64,000 nucleotides of DNA from Rhizobium mongolense USDA 1844 (GTDB lineage: Bacteria; Pseudomonadota; Alphaproteobacteria; Rhizobiales; Rhizobiaceae): the NCBI RefSeq assembly GCF_000419765.1, contig NZ_ATTQ01000015.1:1-64000 (forward strand), read 5' to 3'. Position 1 is the first letter of the stretch. Each line of letters opens with the position of its first letter. A program made the position numbers and the translations under genes. Below, one piece after another: positions 9,071 to 17,138 of the stretch. The notes below the pieces were generated by a model. That model saw only the letters and a program-made list of their open reading frames with translations, searched no databases and was not told the origin of the DNA.

Positions 9071-10212
9071 ACGCTGAAATAGCGCCCCGCCACCGTTTGC
9101 CACGAATACCGGCCGGCTTCCTGCATCAGCGCCAGGCGAATGCCCGCCGGATCGATTGAAAGAGCAAGGTAAGCCGACTCCAAAGTATCAGCCGCGGCTT
9201 GCGGATCGGAAAAGTCGGCAAGGCGTAGCAACGGGTGTTTTGCGGCCAGACCGCAATAGGCTGCATTTCCGTTGAGTACCGGCAGAAGGCCAGCACTCAT
9301 GGCTTCGAGGGCGACGAGGCCGAAGCCTTCATATTCAGAGGCGGAAGCGAAAAGCGACGCGCCGCCAATGAGGCGGGCGATCGAATCGTTGTCCGGCGAA
9401 ACAGTGAGCGTCACGGTACTGTCGAGTGCGCGTGCCTGGATTTCTCGCCGTAGGTCTGCTTCCTTGAGGTCGGATTCAGAGCCGACGATGTCGAGATGCC
9501 ATTCCGGGTTGCGTGCTTTCAGGATGAGCATGACATCCAGCAGATGATCGAGCCGCTTGTTGACGGAAAAGCGACCGATGGTAGTGACGCGGCGTTGTGG
9601 TTTTAGAGATGCGCTGTCGGCGAATTTGCCGATGTCCACGCCGTTCTCGATCAGGATGCTCGTTCTTGGCGAGATTTTGCGAAACTGTTCCAGATCGGAG
9701 ACGCTGCAGCCGACGATGCGTTTGTACGCCCTTGCCGACATGCGTGTCAGGGTCTGGAACCAAAGCTTCTTGATCGTGGCGTATTTTCGAGTGTGGAAGA
9801 AGCCGCCGTGGGTGGTCACGATCATCGGCTTGCCGTGAAGGAGACGTCCCAGGGCCAATGCGTCGAAGAAGAAGTCGATCGCGTGCACGTGAATGACGGC
9901 GGCGTCGCCCAGGTGGCGAAAGACTTGCGGTGCGATCGGATAGCGCTGGCTGCCCGACCAGGGGATGCGGACGACATCGATACCGTCGATCGTCTCATGA
10001 GTGGACAGTTTGTTGTCCCGCGACGTGAAGAGCGAATCGAGCGTTATGACGCGGACGCGATAGCCGTGTTTGATCGTCTGGTAGGCAAGGTTGGCGACAA
10101 CATCTTCCAGCCCGCCGCGATTAGGCAGAAACTGGCGTACGACATGCACGATCAGTGGTGCAGCATCTGCCTGCGGCACCGATGTGACGGTCTCTGTTTC
10201 CACTGCTGACAT
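9046..10212 (-). CDS. Glycosyltransferase family 4 (GT-B)
   Basis: A 388-residue GT-B retaining glycosyltransferase. The N-terminal domain contains the acceptor loop FLPNRGGLEDVVANLA, and the C-terminal domain has VTTIGRFSVNKRLDHLLD followed by the sugar-nucleotide motif ASEYEGFGLVALEAM, the EX7E motif of the family. It probably adds one sugar to a lipid-linked repeat unit. It is convergent with the GT2 gene and overlaps its 3' end by 25 bases. Donor and acceptor cannot be told from sequence. A ribosome-binding site is not obvious. Confidence 0.83.
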   Translation of the reverse strand: MSAVETETVTSVPQADAAPLIVHVVRQFLPNRGGLEDVVANLAYQTIKHGYRVRVITLDSLFTSRDNKLSTHETIDGIDVVRIPWSGSQRYPIAPQVFRHLGDAAVIHVHAIDFFFDALALGRLLHGKPMIVTTHGGFFHTRKYATIKKLWFQTLTRMSARAYKRIVGCSVSDLEQFRKISPRTSILIENGVDIGKFADSASLKPQRRVTTIGRFSVNKRLDHLLDVMLILKARNPEWHLDIVGSESDLKEADLRREIQARALDSTVTLTVSPDNDSIARLIGGASLFASASEYEGFGLVALEAMSAGLLPVLNGNAAYCGLAAKHPLLRLADFSDPQAAADTLESAYLALSIDPAGIRLALMQEAGRYSWQTVAGRYFSVYDSILSD

Positions 10213-10332
10213 CGTTCACCTACCGGCCACATGGCCGCAACTTGGCTCTGACCAGATAATGGATGGCGTTAAAGCGCGGTTTACGGGGAGACCGGCGGAT
10301 CGATTGTTGCCGAAGAAGGTTAATCGTATCTG

Positions 10333-10569
10333 TCAGAAGGCCTTGAAGGTCAGCGTCGTCAGCGAGCGGACAATGCCGGGGATATTGGCGATGTTGTCGT
10401 TGATGAACTTGCCGATGTCCTGACCCTCCTCGATATAGACCTTGAGAAGCAGGTCGTAATCGCCGCTCGTCGAATAAAGCTCCGAGACGCGTTCGGTCTG
10501 GTAAATCGCGTCGGCAACCTCGTAGGTCTTGCCGGGCGCGCATTGGAGCTGGACGAAAATGGGCTTCAT
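10333..10569 (-). CDS. Stand-alone Lrp/AsnC-type effector-binding (RAM) domain protein
   Basis: A 78-residue protein made only of the RAM domain that binds amino acids in Lrp/AsnC regulators; there is no helix-turn-helix. Key features are VQLQCAPGKTYEVADAI and the central SGDYDLLLKVYIEEGQDI, which carries the glycine-rich ligand turn. Stand-alone RAM proteins form oligomers and may modulate partners or act as small-molecule-binding proteins. I chose ATG 10569 rather than an upstream ATG because the domain begins there and AGGA lies about 8 bases upstream. It lies 72 bases downstream of the LysR gene on the same strand, so they may share a transcript and respond to lysine-pathway metabolites. 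Confidence 0.78.
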   Translation of the reverse strand: MKPIFVQLQCAPGKTYEVADAIYQTERVSELYSTSGDYDLLLKVYIEEGQDIGKFINDNIANIPGIVRSLTTLTFKAF

Positions 10570-10641
10570 GGGAGTTTCCTGCGAAAAATTCTGATTGGGC
10601 GCATAATGCTCGAAAGCGCTCTTCCGATGCAAGCCGTTCTG

Positions 10642-11535
10642 TCATCCCGCTTTGGCTTCTGCGGTGATCCAGCCGCGAAAGGCTGAAAGCGGCGCATAGT
10701 CGGCCTGCTCGGGAGGACAGGCGAGATAATAGTTTTCGCTGCTTTCCATTTCCCGGCCGATCGCCGCGACAAGATCACCACGCTTCAGCTCGTCCTGAAT
10801 GAGAAATGTCGGCAGCAGCGCGACGCCGAGGCCGGTGATCGCTGCCTGGGCCGCCGTCGCAAACTGGTCGAACAACATGCCGTGTACGTTTTGGAAGGCG
10901 ACGCCGTTATCGGCAAACCACCGCTCCCAGGCATCGGGGCGGGTCGTCAGATGCAATAGGGGAACATCCAGCAGGTCTTCAGCCCCGGTGATGCCGTGCT
11001 GCCTCAGGAAGGCGGGGCTGCAGGCAGCAACCGTCTTTTCGGACATCAGAAACGTCAATTCCGCTCCCGGCCAATGCGGATGGCCGAAGTGAATAGCGGC
11101 GTCGATGGAATCGAGCCGGAAATCGAAGGGGGAGAGCCGGGTGACGAGATTGATCGTAACGCCCGGGTTCTGGCCTAGGAACCGCCCGAGGCGTGGTGCC
11201 AGCCAGCGGGTGCCGAAGGTCGGCAGGATGGCGAGATTCAGCGTTCCGCCATGCGGATTAGCGCGCAGGTTCAGCGATGCGCTGGAAATTCGGCGAAGTG
11301 CCTCGCGGATCTCGCGGGCGTAGCTGTCGCCCGCAAGCGTGAGGCGCACCGTCTGGCGTTCGCGATGAAAAAGTTCAGCGCCAAGCTGTTCTTCCAGCGC
11401 CTTGATCTGGCGGCTAACGGCGCTCTGGGTGAGATCGAGTTCGCGGGCTGCTGACGTCACGCTGCCGGTTCGGGCGACGGCCTCGAAGGCGGCGAGCAAT
11501 GAAATCGACGGCAGAAAACGTCGCGAAGGCAGCAT
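10642..11535 (-). CDS. LysR family transcriptional regulator (GcvA-like)
   Basis: A 297-residue LysR regulator. Residues about 1–65 form the winged helix-turn-helix (SVTSAARELDLTQSAVSRQI), followed by a linker and a periplasmic-binding-protein-like effector domain with the GcvA-type run RWLAPRLGRF. It is transcribed divergently from the pipecolate oxidase and dehydrogenase genes with a 289-base gap, the usual layout for a LysR activator of the neighbouring operon. Pseudomonas ama genes are likewise flanked by a LysR gene. No LysR box (T-N11-A) could be assigned with confidence in the gap. Confidence 0.85.
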   Translation of the reverse strand: MLPSRRFLPSISLLAAFEAVARTGSVTSAARELDLTQSAVSRQIKALEEQLGAELFHRERQTVRLTLAGDSYAREIREALRRISSASLNLRANPHGGTLNLAILPTFGTRWLAPRLGRFLGQNPGVTINLVTRLSPFDFRLDSIDAAIHFGHPHWPGAELTFLMSEKTVAACSPAFLRQHGITGAEDLLDVPLLHLTTRPDAWERWFADNGVAFQNVHGMLFDQFATAAQAAITGLGVALLPTFLIQDELKRGDLVAAIGREMESSENYYLACPPEQADYAPLSAFRGWITAEAKAG

Positions 11536-11678
11536 GGTTCATTCCAACTAAGAATGATCTGTTTCCAAAACATCGATATTCATGGCGCTGGAGCCTTTGT
11601 AAAGAGTTCTATCCTCCAAAATCGGAATGACCCGGAGTTCTTTGATGCCGAGCACCGTGCAGGACGAGATGAAGCTCT

Positions 11679-11831
11679 ATGCCGAGCGCCAGTCGGCTTC
11701 TCGACGCTGTGATGAAGACGCTGGGGATCGTCGGCCTGGAGTTGAAACCGTTGACTGAGGCTGCTTCCGCGATGCCGTGGACGGCGCTAGAGTACTGCCG
11801 CGTTTGCTTGGAATGGATTGACCGATGCTGA
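11679..11831 (+). other. Possible small ORF or decayed coding trace upstream of the oxidase
   Basis: A 50-codon frame with a protein-like composition (SRLLDAVMKTLGIVGLELKP…) ends inside the first codons of the oxidase gene. A preceding frame from about 11647 (MPSTVQDEMKLYAERQSA) would join it after a one-base shift, so this may be what is left of a gene of about 60 codons. No ribosome-binding site is evident. I do not recognise a family. It could also be chance in G+C-rich DNA. Confidence 0.2.
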
Positions 11832-13108
11832 ATGATTCCCGCTCCCACGGGCTCTGGGAAAAGACCGCACCGCTGCCGCCGGAGACATCGGCGCTAAAGG
11901 GCATGCTGTCGGCCGATGTGGTGATTGTCGGCGGCGGCTACACCGGGCTGTCGTCCGGCCTTCATCTTGCCGAAGCCGGTTCGAAGGTCGTGCTGTTGGA
12001 GGCCAAGGAGATCGGTTTCGGTGGCGCTGGCCGCAATGTCGGGCTGATCAATGCCGGCATGTGGGTGATGCCGGACGATCTGCCTCGCGTTCTCGGGCAG
12101 ACCTATGGCGATCGCCTGCTCGGTATGCTGGGCGAGGCGCCTCGCCTTGTCATGGAGTTGATCGAAAAGCACGACATCGCCTGCGAGCTCGAAACGAACG
12201 GTACGCTGCATTGCGCCGTCGGAGCGGATGGGTTGAAGGAAATCGAGACACGTGCTGCGCAGTGGTCCGCGCGCGCGGCGCCAGTGAGGTTGCTTGATGC
12301 CGCCGAGACCGCGCGTCGCGTTGGCAGCAGCGCCTATGCCGGATCGCTGCTCGATATGCGTGCGGGAACACTGCAGCCGCTCGCTTATGCACGAGGTTTG
12401 GCGCATGCGGCTATCAAGGCGGGCGTTTCGATCCATACATCGAGCCCTGTTATCGCAACCGAACGAGACGGTAGCCGATGGACGGTGAAGACTAAGAGCG
12501 GCCAAGTGACCGCTGACTGGATTATCGTCGCGACGGATGCCTATAGCACCGGACCATGGGAACAGGTCCGCTGCGAGCAAGTGCATCTTCCCTATTTCAA
12601 TTTCGCGACGGCGCCACTTAGCGATAATCTGCGCAAATCGATTCTGCCCGGTCGCGAGGGCTGTTGGGATACGAAGGAGATACTGTCCTCATTCCGGATG
12701 GATCGTGCCGGGCGTCTCGTTTTCGGCAGTGTCGGAGCGTTGCGCAATACCGGCGCTGCAGTTCACAAAAGCTGGGCGAAACGCTCGCTGAAGAGGCTCT
12801 TTCCGCAGATCGGCGACGTAGAATTCGAATACGAATGGTATGGCAAGATCGGCATGACCGACAATGCGCTACCACGCTTTCACAGGTTCGCGCCGAATGC
12901 CGTCGGCTTCTCCGGCTATAACGGCCGGGGCATTGCGCCTGGCACGGTATTCGGCCGTACGCTGGCACACCATATATTGGGCCGGATCGCGGAGGCGGAC
13001 CTGCCCTTGCCGGTTACGGACCTGCGGGAGCCCGGTTTCCGCGCGCTCAAGGAAATGTGGTACGAAGCCGGCGCCCAGGTCGCTCACTTCGCCGACGCGC
13101 GCTTTTGA
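11825..13108 (+). CDS. amaA: FAD-dependent oxidoreductase, probable L-pipecolate oxidase (AmaA-like)
   Basis: A 427-residue DAO-superfamily flavoprotein. The dinucleotide-binding motif VVIVGGGYTGLSSGLHLAEAG lies at about residues 32–52, preceded by the LWEKTAP segment common in this subgroup. A C-terminal FSGYNGRGIAPGTVFGR closes the FAD site. It is followed 43 bases later by an AmaB-type dehydrogenase, matching the Pseudomonas amaA–amaB pair in which AmaA oxidises L-pipecolate to piperideine-6-carboxylate. It would be cytoplasmic or membrane-associated. Other amino or imino acid substrates remain possible; family alone does not fix specificity. The start is the first ATG consistent with relatives, with a weak ribosome-binding site. 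Confidence 0.7.
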   Translation: MLNDSRSHGLWEKTAPLPPETSALKGMLSADVVIVGGGYTGLSSGLHLAEAGSKVVLLEAKEIGFGGAGRNVGLINAGMWVMPDDLPRVLGQTYGDRLLGMLGEAPRLVMELIEKHDIACELETNGTLHCAVGADGLKEIETRAAQWSARAAPVRLLDAAETARRVGSSAYAGSLLDMRAGTLQPLAYARGLAHAAIKAGVSIHTSSPVIATERDGSRWTVKTKSGQVTADWIIVATDAYSTGPWEQVRCEQVHLPYFNFATAPLSDNLRKSILPGREGCWDTKEILSSFRMDRAGRLVFGSVGALRNTGAAVHKSWAKRSLKRLFPQIGDVEFEYEWYGKIGMTDNALPRFHRFAPNAVGFSGYNGRGIAPGTVFGRTLAHHILGRIAEADLPLPVTDLREPGFRALKEMWYEAGAQVAHFADARF

Positions 13109-13151
13109 GTAAAAGCTCGCAATCAAGAACAAGAAGGTTGGAAACACGACA

Positions 13152-14690
13152 ATGACCATTGCTACGCTCGATCTTGCAGCCGAGACGAAGAAACTGCTTT
13201 CCGAACTCGGCGTCGATGCGGCCCGCTATACCGGCGGCTCGCTGCGTGTCGCTTCGCCGATCACCGGCAAGGAAATCGGCCTCCTCAGGGAACATTCCGT
13301 CGCGGATGCCAAAACGGCGATCGACGAAGCGCACAAGGCATTTGCCGAATGGCGCGCAGTCCCTGCACCGAAGCGCGGCGAACTCGTCCGTTTGCTTGGC
13401 GAAGAGCTTCGCGCGGCAAAGCCGGCGCTCGGACGCCTCGTTTCGATCGAAGTCGGCAAGATCACGTCCGAAGGTCTCGGCGAAGTCCAGGAAATGATCG
13501 ACATCTGCGATTTCGCGGTCGGCCTTTCGCGCCAGCTCTACGGCCTCACGATTGCAACGGAGCGCTCCGAGCACCGCATGATGGAAAGCTGGCATCCGCT
13601 CGGCGTGGTCGGCATCATTTCGGCCTTCAACTTCCCGGTCGCGGTCTGGTCGTGGAATGCGGCGCTGGCGCTCGTCTGCGGCAATTCCACCGTCTGGAAG
13701 CCGTCGGAAAAGACGCCGCTGACGGCACTTGCCGTACAGGCGCTGTTCGAAAAGGCGCTGAAGCGCTTCGTCGCCGAAGGCGGGCAGGCACCGGCGAACC
13801 TTTCGACGCTGCTGATTGGCGGCCGCGATGTCGGTGAGGTCCTCGTCGATCACCCGAAGGTGCCGCTGATTTCCGCCACCGGCTCCACGGCCATGGGCCG
13901 CGCCGTCGGTCCGCGGCTGTCGCAGCGCTTTGCCCGTGCGATCCTTGAACTCGGCGGCAACAATGCCGCCATCATCTGCCCGACAGCCGATCTCGATCTC
14001 ACTCTGCGCGGCGTTGCCTTTTCGTCGATGGGAACCGCCGGCCAGCGCTGCACGACGCTTCGCCGTCTCTTCGTGCACGAGAGCATCTACGACAAACTCG
14101 TGCCTCGCCTGCAAAAAGCCTATGGATCGGTCACGATCGGCAATCCGTTGGAAAACGGGACGCTTGTCGGTCCGCTGATCGACAAAGCGGCCTTCGAGAA
14201 GATGCAGTCGGCTCTATCCGAGGCAAAGTCGGCCGGCGGCAAGGTCACGGGCGGCGAGCGCGTCGAAAACGGCGCTGCCGAAGCCTTCTATGTGCGTCCG
14301 GCGCTTGTCGAGATGCCGTCTCAGACGGGTCCTGTCGAACACGAGACCTTCGCACCGATCCTCTATGTCATGAAGTACACGGATTTCGACGACGTGCTGA
14401 AACTGCACAATGCCGTGCCGCAGGGCCTATCCTCCTCGATCTTCACCAATGACATGCGTGAAGCCGAAACCTTTGTTTCCGCCCGCGGCTCGGATTGCGG
14501 CATCGCCAACGTCAATCTCGGCCCGTCGGGTGCCGAAATCGGCGGTGCTTTCGGTGGCGAAAAGGAAACCGGGGGCGGCCGCGAATCCGGCTCGGATGCC
14601 TGGAAGGCCTACATGCGCCGCACGACGAACACGATCAATTACGGCAAGACGCTGCCGCTCGCTCAGGGTGTCAAGTTCGACGTCGAGTGA
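13152..14690 (+). CDS. amaB: L-piperidine-6-carboxylate / alpha-aminoadipic semialdehyde dehydrogenase (ALDH7 type)
   Basis: A 512-residue aldehyde dehydrogenase of the antiquitin/AmaB group. Cofactor-site Lys183 is in VWKPSE, the general base is Glu267 in ELGGN, and the catalytic nucleophile is Cys300 in GTAGQRCTTLRR. The Arg following CTTL and the early EVQEMIDICDFAVGLSRQL helix are the ALDH7 features that bind the aminoadipate carboxylate. It oxidises aminoadipic semialdehyde, in equilibrium with piperideine-6-carboxylate, to 2-aminoadipate using NAD+. It forms an operon with the upstream oxidase, and a strong terminator follows at 14712–14752. Confidence 0.85.
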   Translation: MTIATLDLAAETKKLLSELGVDAARYTGGSLRVASPITGKEIGLLREHSVADAKTAIDEAHKAFAEWRAVPAPKRGELVRLLGEELRAAKPALGRLVSIEVGKITSEGLGEVQEMIDICDFAVGLSRQLYGLTIATERSEHRMMESWHPLGVVGIISAFNFPVAVWSWNAALALVCGNSTVWKPSEKTPLTALAVQALFEKALKRFVAEGGQAPANLSTLLIGGRDVGEVLVDHPKVPLISATGSTAMGRAVGPRLSQRFARAILELGGNNAAIICPTADLDLTLRGVAFSSMGTAGQRCTTLRRLFVHESIYDKLVPRLQKAYGSVTIGNPLENGTLVGPLIDKAAFEKMQSALSEAKSAGGKVTGGERVENGAAEAFYVRPALVEMPSQTGPVEHETFAPILYVMKYTDFDDVLKLHNAVPQGLSSSIFTNDMREAETFVSARGSDCGIANVNLGPSGAEIGGAFGGEKETGGGRESGSDAWKAYMRRTTNTINYGKTLPLAQGVKFDVE

Positions 14691-14711
14691 TCGAATGCCG
14701 CGTTGAACCTG

Positions 14712-14752
14712 AAGGGACGATGACGTAACACCGTCATCGTCCCTTCTTTTTT
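14712..14752 (+). terminator. Rho-independent terminator after amaB
   Basis: Perfect 14-bp inverted repeat: AAGGGACGATGACG at 14712–14725 and its complement at 14732–14745, with a 6-base loop and followed by CTTTTTT. It separates amaB from the LDH2-family gene that starts at 14770. Confidence 0.9.
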
Positions 14753-14769
14753 GCCCAAGGTTTTTCTCC

Positions 14770-15759
14770 ATGCATCTGACACTTGCCGCAGCCGAAGCAC
14801 TGGTTATCGACGCGTTGAAGCGCAGCGGAGTGGAGGAGGGAAATTCGCGCTCCGTCGCGCGTGCACTGGTCGCCGCAGAAGCCGCAGGACAGGGTGGCCA
14901 CGGGCTGCGCCGCGTCGTTGCCTATGCGGCCCAGGCAAAGTCCGGAAAGGTTGACGGAATAGCCAAGCCCGTCGTCTTCCAGCCTTTTCCATCCGTCATC
15001 CAGATCGACGCCTGCCACGGTTATGCTTATCCGGCTTTCGATCTCGCCGTACCGTTGTTGTCGGAGATGGCGCGCAAACAGGGCATTGCGCTTGCCGCTA
15101 TCCGCCGTTCGCATCATGCAGGTGTGCTCGCGCTGACCGTCGAGCGTTTTGCCGAAGCTGGTCTCGTGGCGCTGATGGTTGCGAATGCGACGGCTTCCAT
15201 GGCAGCCTGGGGCGGACGCAAGCCCGTCTTCGGCACCAATCCCATTGCCTTTGCGGCGCCCGTTCCCGCAGATGATCCGATCGTCATCGACCTTGCGCTG
15301 TCGCGCGTTGCGCGTGGCAAGATCATGGCCGCCCGGCAAAAGGGCGCATCGATCCCGGCCAATTGGGCCTTTGATCGTGACGGCCAGCCGACAACCGATG
15401 CGGTTGCCGCTCTCGAGGGCACCATGGTGCCATCCGGCGAGGCCAAGGGTGCTGCGCTTGCCATGATGGTCGAGATTCTCGCAGCACCGCTCGCGGGTGC
15501 CAATTTTTCCTTCGAATCCACTTCCTTGTTCGATGACAAAGGAGCAGCGCCCGGCCTTGGGCAGATGCTGATCGTTATCAATCCCGAAGCCAGCGGTGGA
15601 AGCTTTGCAGCGTCGCGTCTGGGCGAACTTGCCGCTGAAATTTCCTCCGATCCCAGTGTCCGCCTGCCCGGTCGCCGCGGTCAGAACGCGCGAAAATACG
15701 CGCTGGAGCATGGCATCGAAGTCGAGGATGACGTGATCGACGCCATCCTTACTATATAG
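14770..15759 (+). CDS. LDH2/MDH2-family oxidoreductase, probable piperideine-2-carboxylate reductase (DpkA-like)
   Basis: A 329-residue member of the malate/L-lactate/imine reductase family (Ldh2). Characteristic blocks are AEAAGQGGHGLRR, the catalytic-His region AIRRSHHAGVLAL, WGGRKPVFGTNPIAFAAPVP and the C-terminal RLPGRRG. In Pseudomonas the family member DpkA reduces piperideine-2-carboxylate, formed from D-lysine, to L-pipecolate with NADPH. Here the gene directly follows an AmaA/AmaB-like pair that would consume L-pipecolate, so that assignment is attractive. Ureidoglycolate, malate or other 2-keto acid dehydrogenase activity cannot be excluded. Its stop codon lies inside the Irr-box-like palindrome at 15755–15771. 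Confidence 0.75.
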   Translation: MHLTLAAAEALVIDALKRSGVEEGNSRSVARALVAAEAAGQGGHGLRRVVAYAAQAKSGKVDGIAKPVVFQPFPSVIQIDACHGYAYPAFDLAVPLLSEMARKQGIALAAIRRSHHAGVLALTVERFAEAGLVALMVANATASMAAWGGRKPVFGTNPIAFAAPVPADDPIVIDLALSRVARGKIMAARQKGASIPANWAFDRDGQPTTDAVAALEGTMVPSGEAKGAALAMMVEILAAPLAGANFSFESTSLFDDKGAAPGLGQMLIVINPEASGGSFAASRLGELAAEISSDPSVRLPGRRGQNARKYALEHGIEVEDDVIDAILTI

Positions 15760-15771
15760 AATTATTCTAAA
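15755..15771. promoter_or_regulatory. Irr-box (iron control element)-like palindrome
   Basis: TATAGAATTATTCTAAA is an inverted repeat with a single mismatch (7 of 8 positions paired around a central T). It resembles the rhizobial iron control element TTTAGAA…TTCTAAA recognised by Irr. It is 128 bases upstream of the ferric-iron binding-protein gene and overlaps the stop of the preceding gene. Binding is inferred. Confidence 0.6.
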
Positions 15772-15898
15772 GTTGATGGATGGGTTCAAGTATTTGTGAA
15801 GACCGGCGGCAAGGCGAAACTTGAAAAACGAAATCAAGAAAAATATACGGGGCGCGCATCACCCGGGGAGTTTGGGTGACACCGCCATGGAGGGCATC

Positions 15899-16915
15899 AT
15901 GAAAATTTCTCTTACGCGCATTTCCGCGCTCGCTTTGGCCGCCTCGCTTCTTGCTGCGACGTCGCTGGCATCCAGCGCAAATGCGCAGGAATCCGAAGGT
16001 ATCGTCGTCTATAACGCTCAGCACGAAAGCCTCGGCCGCGAATGGATCGATGCCTTCACCAAGGAGACCGGCATCAAGGTCACGATGCGCCAAGGCAGCG
16101 ACATGCAGTTCGCCAACCAGATCATCCAGGAAGGCGACGCTTCCCCGGCCGACGTGTTCCTGACCGAGAACTCTCCGGCGATGGCGCTTGTCGATGGCGC
16201 GGGCCTGTTTGCCCCGGTCGACAAAGAAACGCTTGATCTGGTCCCGGCGCAGTACCGTCCGACCGACGGCATGTGGACCGGCATCGCCGCCCGCTCGACG
16301 GTGTTTGTGTATGACAAGACGAAGCTCACCGAAGACAAGCTGCCGAAGTCGATGCTCGATCTCGCCGATCCGGCCTGGAAGGGCCGTTGGGGTGCATCGC
16401 CTGCCGGTGCCGATTTCCAAGCAATCGTCGGTGCACTGCTGCAGCTGAAGGGCGAAGAAGCAACGGCGCAATGGTTGAAGGCCATGAAGGAAAACGCAAC
16501 GCCTTATAAGGGCAACAGTGTTGCGATGAAGGCCGTCAATGCCGGCGAAGTCGAAGGCGCGGTCATCTATCATTACTATTGGTTCGGCGACCAGGCGAAG
16601 ACTGGCGAAAACAGCGAGAATGTCGGCCTGCACTACTTCAAGAACCAGGATCCGGGCGCGTTCGTCAGCGTGTCGGGCGGCGGCATCCTGAAGTCGACGC
16701 AGCATATGAAGGAAGCCCAGGCGTTCTTGAAGTTCGTCGCCGGCAAAGCCGGTCAGGACATCCTGAAGAACGGCACGTCCTATGAATACGCGGTCAGCGG
16801 CGCGTCGAACGACAAGCTCGTCCCGCTTGCCGATCTCAATGCGCCGAAGGTTGAAGCTTCCGAGCTTGACAGCAAGAAAGTCGTCGAGCTGATGACGGCC
16901 GCTGGCCTGATCTAA
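15899..16915 (+). CDS. fbpA: Ferric-iron ABC transporter, periplasmic binding protein (FbpA/AfuA type)
   Basis: A 338-residue protein with a typical Sec signal peptide (MKISLTRISALALAASLLAA…ANA, cleavage near residue 30). The mature protein starts with EGIVVYNAQHESLGREWIDAF, as in the iron(III)-binding FbpA/FutA/SfuA family. The Tyr pair in YHYYWFGD near residue 223 matches the Fe3+-coordinating tyrosines. ATG 15899 is chosen for its GGAGGGC ribosome-binding site at 15889–15895 and because the signal peptide begins there. It is the first gene of a binding protein–permease–ATPase operon under a putative Irr box. Thiamine or other FbpA-fold ligands are less likely given the double tyrosine. Confidence 0.87.
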   Translation: MKISLTRISALALAASLLAATSLASSANAQESEGIVVYNAQHESLGREWIDAFTKETGIKVTMRQGSDMQFANQIIQEGDASPADVFLTENSPAMALVDGAGLFAPVDKETLDLVPAQYRPTDGMWTGIAARSTVFVYDKTKLTEDKLPKSMLDLADPAWKGRWGASPAGADFQAIVGALLQLKGEEATAQWLKAMKENATPYKGNSVAMKAVNAGEVEGAVIYHYYWFGDQAKTGENSENVGLHYFKNQDPGAFVSVSGGGILKSTQHMKEAQAFLKFVAGKAGQDILKNGTSYEYAVSGASNDKLVPLADLNAPKVEASELDSKKVVELMTAAGLI

Positions 16916-16991
16916 GCCTCTCTGCCGCAGGTCGGATCGAGTCAAAACTATTGCTTTTGGCTCAAGAAAACCTTAGGGCATGACCCAATCC

Positions 16992-17030
16992 GGCAACCGC
17001 TTCAAAAAGAGGCGGTTGCCTTCCTTTTTC
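16992..17030 (+). terminator. Terminator or attenuator-like hairpin between iron binding-protein and permease genes
   Basis: Perfect 9-bp stem, GGCAACCGC at 16992–17000 and GCGGTTGCC at 17012–17020, followed by TTCCTTTTT. It lies 77 bases after the binding-protein stop. Partial termination here would give more binding protein than permease. Confidence 0.65.
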
Positions 17031-17138
17031 AGCGTATCAAAGGCGTCGGCCTTGCTGCAAGACAACAGATCGCTTGTTTCCGGGCTCGCGCCCGAAAATG
17101 GAGCGCCAGTCAGCGGAACAGGTTTGCTGCGCGGGCGC

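Noticed and set aside
13047..14114. 355-codon open frame opposite amaB
   Set aside because: Antisense to a dehydrogenase with all catalytic residues; no recognisable product.
16980..17138. N-terminal extension of the iron permease
   Set aside because: It would translate a terminator-like hairpin, lacks a properly spaced ribosome-binding site and is not membrane-like; kept only as an alternative start.
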